Part shown: positions 5,939 to 11,311 of the stretch, one piece after another
How positions within the stretch are numbered: the first letter of the stretch is position 1
Layout: the number at the start of each line of letters is the position of its first letter
The notes under the pieces: model-generated
Told to the model about the DNA's origin: nothing
Database searches by the model: none
The model's input: only the letters and a program-made list of their open reading frames with translations
Made by a program: the position numbers and the translations under genes
DNA from: JAWOLE01 sp035263845
GTDB taxonomy: Bacteria > Acidobacteriota > Thermoanaerobaculia > UBA5066 > Gp7-AA6
Length of the DNA: 11,311 bases
Direction: 5' to 3'
NCBI GenBank assembly: GCA_035263845.1
Contig: DATFQY010000156.1
Span: 1-11,311 of the forward strand

Positions 5939-7213
5939 ATGCGGATCGTGGTGCTGGGGGGAGGGTTTGGAGGGGTGGCGGCGGTTCGTCACCTCGAGAG
6001 GCTTTGCGAGGGAAAACCGGGTGTCGAGATCACGCTGGTCAGCCGGCAGAACTTCTTCGTCCTCACACCGCTCCTCTTCGAGGCGTGTTCCGGGACTCTG
6101 GAGCTTCGGCATTGCGCGCAGCCGATCCGGCCGGTCCTGAAGCGCGCGCGTTTCATCGAGGCGACTTTCGAATCGGCCGATCTGGAGCGGCGGGTCGTCC
6201 GCCTGTCCGCGCCCGAAGGGGGCGCCGACGAGCTCCCCTACGACCACCTCGTCGTGGCGCTTGGAGCGACGACCAACGAGTCGCTCATTCCCGGGTCCGC
6301 CTCGGCGTTCACGTTCAAGACGATGGGGGACGCGCTCGCCCTCCACAACCACGTCATCGAGCGATTCGAGAGGGCCGACGCGGCCTCCGACCAGGCGCGC
6401 CGCGCGAGCCAGCTCACGTTCGTCGTGATCGGCGGCGGACTGGTGGGCGTCGAGCTCCTGGGCGAGCTCACCGCCTTCACCGAAAACATCCTGCGCTACT
6501 ACCCGCGCATCTCCCGGGAGGAAATCCGGTTTCACCTCTTCGAGGCGACCGCGCGCACCCTGCCCGAGATCGACGCCTCGCTGGCGGAGGTGGCAACGCG
6601 GGTGCTGAAGAAGCGCGGCGCTGACATCCGGGTCTCCACGCCGGTCCGCGCGATCGAGCCGGGCCGGGTCCGGCTCGCCGGGGAGACCGTCGAGGCGGGG
6701 ACGATCATCCTCGTCGCTGGAATCGTGCCGAACGCCGCGGCCGTCCGCATCCCGGTCGCGCACGACGAGCGCGGCCGGATCGCCGTGGACGGCGCGATGC
6801 GCAGCCGCAGCCACCCCGAGGTCTGGGCGATCGGCGACTGCGCCAACATTCCGGCTCCCGACGGCCGGCCCTACCCGGCGCTCGCGCAGCACACGATCCG
6901 GGAGGCGAGGCAGGTCGCGAAGAACGTGGCGGCGGTCCTCGAAGGACGCGCGCCCGAGCCCTTCCTCTTCGACTCGCTGGGAACGATGGCGGCGCTGGGC
7001 CGGACCTCCGCCGTCGCGAAGGTCTTCGGTATTCGGCTGACCGGGTTCCCCGCCTGGTGGCTGAGGCGGACCTACTACCTGCTCCAGATGCCGCGCTGGG
7101 ACCGCCGCCTGCGGATCATCCTGGACTGGACGGTCGCCCTCTTCTTCCGCCCCGACATCACCAGGGTGGAGATCTCCCCGGCGAATCAGGAAGGACCGGC
7201 GGCGAGGCGGTAG
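5939..7213 (+). CDS. Type II NADH dehydrogenase-like FAD/NAD(P)-dependent oxidoreductase
   Basis: A 424-aa flavoprotein of the pyridine nucleotide-disulphide oxidoreductase fold, closest in layout to NDH-2. That family passes electrons from NADH to quinone at the inner membrane without pumping protons. The FAD Rossmann motif is GGGFGG at 7-12. The NAD(H)-binding motif is GGGLVGVE at 165-172, with an acidic E202 ending the second strand, which favours NADH over NADPH. The second FAD motif is WAIGDCANI at 296-304, followed by QHTIREARQVAKNV. The C-terminal tail (about 370-405) is aromatic and amphipathic (FPAWWLRRTYYLL, then DWTVALFF), the usual peripheral membrane anchor of NDH-2. The ATG immediately precedes the FAD-binding strand, so the start is secure, although no Shine-Dalgarno is visible. 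The last 28 bp overlap the 3' end of the opposing Fic gene. Other NDH-2-like reductases (sulfide or ferredoxin-linked) remain possible. Confidence 0.88.
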   Translation: MRIVVLGGGFGGVAAVRHLERLCEGKPGVEITLVSRQNFFVLTPLLFEACSGTLELRHCAQPIRPVLKRARFIEATFESADLERRVVRLSAPEGGADELPYDHLVVALGATTNESLIPGSASAFTFKTMGDALALHNHVIERFERADAASDQARRASQLTFVVIGGGLVGVELLGELTAFTENILRYYPRISREEIRFHLFEATARTLPEIDASLAEVATRVLKKRGADIRVSTPVRAIEPGRVRLAGETVEAGTIILVAGIVPNAAAVRIPVAHDERGRIAVDGAMRSRSHPEVWAIGDCANIPAPDGRPYPALAQHTIREARQVAKNVAAVLEGRAPEPFLFDSLGTMAALGRTSAVAKVFGIRLTGFPAWWLRRTYYLLQMPRWDRRLRIILDWTVALFFRPDITRVEISPANQEGPAARR

Positions 7214-8145
7214 CTGGTGCTGCGCCCGCCCCCGGGGTTGCGCGCCAGGATCCGGTTGGCCAGAAGAAAGAGGATGTCGCGGTGGGCGGTGTCCTGCGAG
7301 CAACGCACGAGCTTCGCGTAGCGGGAGCTGGTGATCTTCCCCTCGCTCCCTTCGAGAAGCCGGTTGACCACGAGACGCTGGCGATCGTTGATCGGGATCT
7401 CGCCGGGCCGGCTCGTCAGGACCGCCCGGCCTCGCGCCGACCCGAGCTCGTCGCGGGCGCCGTCGAGAGCCCGACCCAGGCAGCCGAGGAACCACTCCAT
7501 CCAGGGAGTGATGTCCATCGTCCCTTTCTGGGTCCGCTCCAGGATGTCGTAGTAGGCGCCGCGCTCCCGCTCGACCTGCGCCGACATGCTGTAGAAGCGC
7601 CGCGGGCCCTTCTCGCAGCGGGCGAGCGCCAGATCGGCGATGGCCCTCGCGATCCGGCCGTTCCCGTCGTCGAAGGGACGGATCGTGACGAACCAGAAGT
7701 GCGCGAGTCCCGCCTTCAGAACCGGATCGATGCCGGAATCGCCCTCGAACCACCCCAGGAAACGGTGCGTCTCCTCCTCGAGGCGCTCCGCCTTCGGAGC
7801 CTCGAAAAGGATGCGCTCGCCTCCGGCAGGACCGCCGAGCACCTGCGCGGGCCCGGTCCGGTCGTCGCGCCACGATTTCTTCCCGCTCCTCGACCAGCCG
7901 AACCGGCCCGCGGGGAAGAGAGATGCGTGCCACCCGAGCAGCCGCCTGGAAGTCAGCGGCTCATGGAAGTTCCCCGCCTCGAGCAGCCTTTCGGAATCGT
8001 TCGCATCTCGCGGCGGCGCGATCCCGAGAGCTTCCATGTGCCCGGCCAGCCAGCCCTGCCGGTGCCGCACGGACGCCAGCGAGGCCGCGAGTTTCCCGAG
8101 GATCCACTGGAATCGCGGCCAGTCAGAGAGTTCGTGGATGTACAT
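7186..8145 (-). CDS. Fic-domain protein, DUF4172 type, with altered catalytic motif
   Basis: A 319-aa protein. Active Fic enzymes transfer AMP from ATP to protein side chains using a His in HPFx(D/E)GNGR. The N-terminus (MYIHELSDWPRFQW, then RHRQGWLAGHMEALG, 1-41) is the DUF4172 segment. The Fic core follows at about 62-225 with flap region QVLGGPAGGERILFEAP, and a C-terminal winged-helix-like segment lies at 251-313 ending GGGRSTSYRL. Two departures stand out. The motif reads TIRPFDDGNGRIAR, so Arg156 (codon CGT, + strand 7678-7680) replaces the catalytic His while every other motif residue is kept. The segment between residues about 41 and 58 is far shorter than in relatives, which carry there the inhibitory (S/T)xxxE(G/N) helix; the protein is some 50 residues shorter than usual. 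The ORF is otherwise intact, so a selected non-AMPylating or altered-activity protein is as likely as decay. No antitoxin ORF is adjacent. Confidence 0.88.
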   Translation of the reverse strand: MYIHELSDWPRFQWILGKLAASLASVRHRQGWLAGHMEALGIAPPRDANDSERLLEAGNFHEPLTSRRLLGWHASLFPAGRFGWSRSGKKSWRDDRTGPAQVLGGPAGGERILFEAPKAERLEEETHRFLGWFEGDSGIDPVLKAGLAHFWFVTIRPFDDGNGRIARAIADLALARCEKGPRRFYSMSAQVERERGAYYDILERTQKGTMDITPWMEWFLGCLGRALDGARDELGSARGRAVLTSRPGEIPINDRQRLVVNRLLEGSEGKITSSRYAKLVRCSQDTAHRDILFLLANRILARNPGGGRSTSYRLAAGPS

Positions 8146-8202
8146 TCTCCGCGTGTCCTGCGGAGATTATACAGCGATAGCTATTCTCCGCGTATTCTCC
8201 GC
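8143..8202 (-). promoter_or_regulatory. Fic gene promoter with GCGGAGAATA repeat cluster
   Basis: Read on the minus strand, GCGGAGAATA occurs as two exact tandem copies (+ strand 8193-8202 and 8182-8191, 11-bp period). A third copy, GCGGAGAATG, covers the start codon (8143-8152). An inverted near-copy (+ strand GCGGAGATTA, 8160-8169) overlaps a perfect TATAAT box (+ strand 8166-8171). The box lies about 20 bp before the ATG, so the mRNA leader would be very short and the third repeat copy would itself serve as the ribosome-binding purine tract. No good -35 is seen. The layout fits an operator read by a protein that occludes the promoter. The winged-helix C-terminus of the Fic protein makes autoregulation possible (inference). 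Confidence 0.6.
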
Positions 8203-8207
8203 ACCGC

Positions 8208-10091
8208 TCAGTGGGGGAAGGGGACGACGTGGACGGAGCGGTTGCGCTCCTGCGAGTCCTGCCCGGAATCCAGGCCGTAGAGATCCGGCAGGCGGAACGA
8301 GCGGTAGACCGAGGCGAGGGCGCGCACCGAGCCGACGATGCTTCCCGAGGGGTCCACCTCGAAGGAGAGCGCGGTCGGGTTGACGGGGCTCGCTGGGTCG
8401 AAGATCACCCCGGCGTTCCAGTGGTAGTTGCCGCCGGCGAGCCTCTGCGCCGATCCGAGCGCCAGCGACCTCACGCCGAGCGTGGCGTTCAAGAGAAGGT
8501 GCGCGGTGCGGCGGCCCTCGTCGAGCTCGAGGACCTGCCCGCGGCTCGACCCGGTCGTCAGGCCGTTCAATCTCGTATTCCCGTTGTCGAAGAGCGCGAT
8601 CGTCGTGAGGCTTCCCGCCTCGAAGCCGGCGTCGTGTTGGTGCGAGAACCACGGGGACGGGTCCTCCGAGTCGATCGTGAAGTCGCCGTCCTTGCCCAGC
8701 CGCCAGAGGATGTCGCCGTTGCCCGCCCCGTCGCGGAAGTCGATTTTGATCAGCCAGTCCTGGTGGCGGGTCGAGTAGAGGAGGGCGCCGTCGGGAGTCT
8801 CCTGGACCGCGTTGCCGTGCGTCCAGTCGTTCGCATCGGCGGCGAGGTAGTGGACCGCGCAACCCTGGCTCGTGGTGCACGTCTCGCCGAGCACCGCCTT
8901 GCGGTAGGGGTCGAGGTGGTCGAACGCGTCCCAGGACCAGGCGACCTGGAGATCCTGGTCGAGGACGAGAACCATGTCGCCGATGACGTCCACCGCGCCC
9001 GGGCCCTGCACGTCGTAGAGAATCTGCTCGACCGCCGCGAGGACGAGGAGCCTTCCGCCCGACAACGGCCTCGCCTCGTGGTGGAACGCGCTGATCGCGC
9101 GCTTGCCCATCGCGGCGAGCTGCTCGTTCACGCGGGCGACGTTGGTCTCCTGGACCGTCATCCCGGCCAGATCGAACCGGCGCACGACGTCGTGGGCCTC
9201 GTCGGTCGCGTCGAGGATCCCGTAGAAGGTCCCGTCGCCGGCCGGCCGCGTCAGGTAGGTCAGATCCGGCGGCCCGTACCACAGCACGCTGCCCGCGGAG
9301 TCGGTCGCGACCGCTCGCAGGTGAAGCGGGGCCTGGAGCAGGAGGCCTTCCGGCGACGAGAGAGTCCCGCTGGCCGGATCGATCAGCGTCGAGACGGACG
9401 CGGCGGGGCTTCCGGTCGTGAAGCTCACCGCGGGCCCCGGCGTCTCGCCGCGAGCACCGGTCACGACGAGGCCCGCGGAATAGGAGGCGCGGGGCTGCAG
9501 GCCGGCGAGATAGAAGTTCAGGCTGCTTCCGGAAGAGCACCGCTTGTCGGGCGTGGACTGCGAGGCGCCGCTCGCGGCCTGGAACTGCACGCGCGCGGTG
9601 CCGGAACCGCAGGGCGGCGCGGAGAAGAGGAAGACGAGCGGATTCGAAGTCGGGGTGACGACGGGGACGCCGGCGGTCGCCCGGCTCTGCATCCGGAGCG
9701 CGGACACGGCGATCCCGATCACATCTGCGCCCGGCTCCCGGACGGACAGCTCGATCTCGTAGTCGCCCTCGTCGAGCGAGGTCCAGTCGAGCGTCGAGAG
9801 CGGACCGTAGTCGCGAATCGTGCGGAATGCGCCGCCGGCCGCGCGGGCTCGGAAGCGGTACCAGAGATTGCCGGAAGGAGCTTCGTCCACGCGCGCCGAC
9901 CACTCGACCATCGTTCCGACCGACGCCGACGGGCCTGGCGGATCGGCCGAGAGCTCGACGGTGGTCGCCGCGGAGAGCTCCGCGGCCGCGCCGCCGGCGA
10001 CCGCCGCGAGGAGGAAGGCCCCGAGGATCCGTGCTCGCTTTCCCAAGCCTGAGGAAACCGTCCGAGGTCCACGGAAGAAAAAAGCCGTCAT
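8208..10091 (-). CDS. Exported arylsulfate sulfotransferase-like protein (ASST family)
   Basis: A 627-aa protein predicted to be exported (basic GKRAR then hydrophobic ILGAFLLAAVAGGAAAE, about 18-42). ASST enzymes move sulfuryl groups between phenolic sulfates and phenols through a sulfo-histidine, without PAPS. Residues about 44-120 and 142-228 look like two Ig/FN3-like beta domains not found in the short enteric ASST. The catalytic propeller follows. Candidate active-site residues are H337-H338 (AISAFHHEARPL), H425 (DWTHGNAV), R442 with H443 (LYSTRHQDWLIKID), and H484/H486 (WFSHQHDAGF). The DW-x-H-x-N and SRHQD-type patterns match ASST, and H486 fits the transient sulfo-His. Cys405 and Cys411 could form a disulphide just before H425. 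No strong ribosome site precedes the ATG at 10091; a TTG at residue 16 is an alternative that would trim the signal peptide. It is divergent from a sulfatase gene. Its stop lies 62 bp upstream of the Fic start on the same strand. Confidence 0.85.
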   Translation of the reverse strand: MTAFFFRGPRTVSSGLGKRARILGAFLLAAVAGGAAAELSAATTVELSADPPGPSASVGTMVEWSARVDEAPSGNLWYRFRARAAGGAFRTIRDYGPLSTLDWTSLDEGDYEIELSVREPGADVIGIAVSALRMQSRATAGVPVVTPTSNPLVFLFSAPPCGSGTARVQFQAASGASQSTPDKRCSSGSSLNFYLAGLQPRASYSAGLVVTGARGETPGPAVSFTTGSPAASVSTLIDPASGTLSSPEGLLLQAPLHLRAVATDSAGSVLWYGPPDLTYLTRPAGDGTFYGILDATDEAHDVVRRFDLAGMTVQETNVARVNEQLAAMGKRAISAFHHEARPLSGGRLLVLAAVEQILYDVQGPGAVDVIGDMVLVLDQDLQVAWSWDAFDHLDPYRKAVLGETCTTSQGCAVHYLAADANDWTHGNAVQETPDGALLYSTRHQDWLIKIDFRDGAGNGDILWRLGKDGDFTIDSEDPSPWFSHQHDAGFEAGSLTTIALFDNGNTRLNGLTTGSSRGQVLELDEGRRTAHLLLNATLGVRSLALGSAQRLAGGNYHWNAGVIFDPASPVNPTALSFEVDPSGSIVGSVRALASVYRSFRLPDLYGLDSGQDSQERNRSVHVVPFPH

Positions 10092-10236
10092 TGCCTGGTC
10101 GTCCCGATCCCGTTCGCTTTGACGACCGGGCGCGCGAAGAGATTACGCGGCGTTCCGAAGGCCGGGCGCAAGAACGAAGTGAAACGTTTTCCCGTCGGCG
10201 CACGTTCTGAAAGCAGGCCTACTCTTGGACCTCGCT
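10092..10236. promoter_or_regulatory. Divergent control region between sulfotransferase and sulfatase genes
   Basis: These 145 bp lie between the two divergent start sites. The 8-bp palindrome AAACGTTT (10182-10189), in the wider context TGAAACGTTTTC, has the CG-centred shape typical of LacI-family operators. TTGACG at 10119-10124 could act as a -35 for the plus-strand gene, but the best -10 at 16 bp (GATTAC, 10141-10146) is weak. GGA at 10227-10229 is a modest ribosome site for the sulfatase GTG. An in-frame stop at 10180-10182 bounds the sulfatase start. Confidence 0.4.
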
Positions 10237-11311
10237 GTGAGTGTGCTTTCGCGTTTGCGCCACAAGACGCTCGGGAAACTGGGGCGGCGGTCGCTCGTGC
10301 TGCTCGTCGCCGCCTCGAGCCTCCTCGCGGACGCCTCGGCGGAGCGGCAACGCCCCTCCGGCGCCGCGCGGGCCTCCGCGGCCGCGGCGCGCTCCGCGAC
10401 CGCCTCCGCCCCCAACATCATCCTGGTCCTGACCGACGACCAGGACGTCCAGCTCGCCTCGGGCGACTACATGCCCCGCGTCCGGAAGCGGCTCGCCGAA
10501 CGGGGCGTCTCGTTCACCAGCTACTTCGTGCCGCTCTCGCTGTGCTGCCCATCGAGGACGACGCTCCTTCGCGGCCAGTATCCGCACAACACCGGGGTGC
10601 TGACCAACAGCCTGCCAAACGGCGGCTTCGAGAAGGCGTACGCGAGCGGGGTCGAGTCGGCGACGATCGCGACGCTGCTCCACGACGCCGGCTACCGCAC
10701 GGCGCTCCTCGGCAAGTACCTGAACGGCTACCCGGAGACCGCGAGCCCCAACTACATCCCGCCGGGATGGGACGAGTGGTACAGCCCGTCCTCGGGCAAT
10801 CCCTACACCGAGTACAACTACACGCTGAACGAGAACGGCAAGCTCGTCCCGTATGGCGAAACGGCCGCCGACTACCTGACCGACGTGATGCGCTCTCGCG
10901 CGGTGGACTTCATCCAGCGCTCCGCCGCGAGCCCGACGCAGCCCCTCTTCGTCTACTTCGCCACGTATGCCCCGCACGAGCCGTTCACGCCCGCGCCGCG
11001 CCACGCGGGGATGTTCTCCGACGCGATCGCGCCGCGCCCCCCTTCCTTCAACGAGACGGACGTGAGCGGCAAGCCGGAGTACATCCGGCGGCGGCCCCCG
11101 CTGTCGGACGCGCAGATCTCGAGCATCGACAGGGACTACCGCAACCGGGTCCGGTCGCTCCAGGCGGTGGACGAGGCGGTGTCGGACATCCTCGACGCGC
11201 TGGCCGCGGCGGGGCGGCTCTCCAACACGTACGTCTTCTTCACGTCGGACAACGGCTTCCACATGGGCGAGCACCGCCTGATGCCCGGCAAGTACACGCC
11301 TTACGAGACCG
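10237..11311 (+). CDS. Exported sulfatase, type I formylglycine-dependent (3' end outside window)
   Basis: The first 358 residues of a sulfatase that hydrolyses sulfate esters in the periplasm or outside. From the GTG at 10237, residues about 17-35 form a signal peptide (GRRSLVLLVAASSLLADASA). An Ala/Arg-rich low-complexity linker (36-58) precedes the core. Core motifs are N60 IILVLTDDQD with metal ligands D67-D68, and the sulfatase signature LCCPSRTTLLRGQYPHNTGV, where C103 is the residue converted to formylglycine and R107 its partner. LLGKYLNGY and YAPHEPF follow, then SDNGFHMGEH with metal ligands D338-N339. The CCPSR and YPHNTGV patterns are most like N-acetylglucosamine-6-sulfatase/arylsulfatase relatives, but substrate prediction is weak. 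TTG at 10225 and GTG at 10243 are alternative starts; 10237 is preferred for its GGA spacing and a complete signal peptide. It is divergent from the sulfotransferase gene. A formylglycine-generating enzyme must exist elsewhere in the genome. Confidence 0.92.
   Translation, partial: MSVLSRLRHKTLGKLGRRSLVLLVAASSLLADASAERQRPSGAARASAAAARSATASAPNIILVLTDDQDVQLASGDYMPRVRKRLAERGVSFTSYFVPLSLCCPSRTTLLRGQYPHNTGVLTNSLPNGGFEKAYASGVESATIATLLHDAGYRTALLGKYLNGYPETASPNYIPPGWDEWYSPSSGNPYTEYNYTLNENGKLVPYGETAADYLTDVMRSRAVDFIQRSAASPTQPLFVYFATYAPHEPFTPAPRHAGMFSDAIAPRPPSFNETDVSGKPEYIRRRPPLSDAQISSIDRDYRNRVRSLQAVDEAVSDILDALAAAGRLSNTYVFFTSDNGFHMGEHRLMPGKYTPYET

Noticed and set aside
7186..8145. Fic gene as a toxin of a toxin-antitoxin pair
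   Set aside because: No small antitoxin ORF lies on either side, the catalytic His is missing, and the DUF4172/winged-helix layout is not that of Doc or FicT toxins.
8211..10052. Long plus-strand ORF (613 codons) opposite the sulfotransferase gene
   Set aside because: Its composition is typical of an antisense shadow frame and it has no motif. The minus strand holds the ASST motifs and a signal peptide.
10119..10146. TTGACG...GATTAC as the sulfatase promoter
   Set aside because: The -35 is good, but the -10 matches the consensus at only three of six positions. It is mentioned in the region description but not called as a promoter.
10219..11274. Minus-strand ORF opposite the sulfatase gene
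   Set aside because: It is Arg/Val-rich without motifs, and the plus strand holds the complete sulfatase signature.

Overview
The window is a gene-dense, very GC-rich bacterial segment. Coding regions favour G or C at third positions, genes sit on both strands with short gaps, and no tRNA, rRNA, CRISPR array, transposase or phage gene is visible. The mix of genes (a Y_Y_Y-type sensor kinase, a HAF-repeat secreted protein, a periplasmic-type arylsulfotransferase and a CCPSR-type sulfatase) would suit a soil or environmental Gram-negative bacterium such as an Acidobacteriota relative. That placement is inference from gene content and composition, not from a marker gene.

Left part (1-3121, plus strand). 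The 3' half of a sensor histidine kinase overlaps by 4 bp a NarL/LuxR-type response regulator, giving a classical two-component pair. A 340-bp stretch follows. It contains a very strong Shine-Dalgarno sequence in front of a 31-codon ORF, pyrimidine tracts complementary to that Shine-Dalgarno, and a perfect 11-bp hairpin. It leads into a stand-alone receiver domain gene, which is probably co-transcribed with a CPBP-family membrane protease gene.

Middle part (3128-7213). A minus-strand FAD-linked (BBE-type) oxidase ends 6 bp from the CPBP gene. It is divergent from a secreted protein built of six HAF repeats. A probable terminator and a type II NADH dehydrogenase-like gene follow on the plus strand.

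Right part (7186-11311). A minus-strand Fic-domain gene overlaps the dehydrogenase gene tail to tail. Its protein has an Arg where the catalytic His of the Fic motif should be. It also lacks the segment that normally carries the autoinhibitory (S/T)xxxE(G/N) helix. A cluster of GCGGAGAATA repeats around a perfect TATAAT box lies directly upstream. Next is a large exported arylsulfate sulfotransferase-like gene (minus strand), divergent from an exported sulfatase that runs off the window. This pair suggests turnover of sulfate esters in the cell envelope.

The most unusual items are the doubly altered Fic protein with its repeat-marked promoter, the leader-ORF/hairpin arrangement before the lone receiver gene, and the divergent sulfotransferase/sulfatase pair. 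None can be declared a new system from sequence reading alone.
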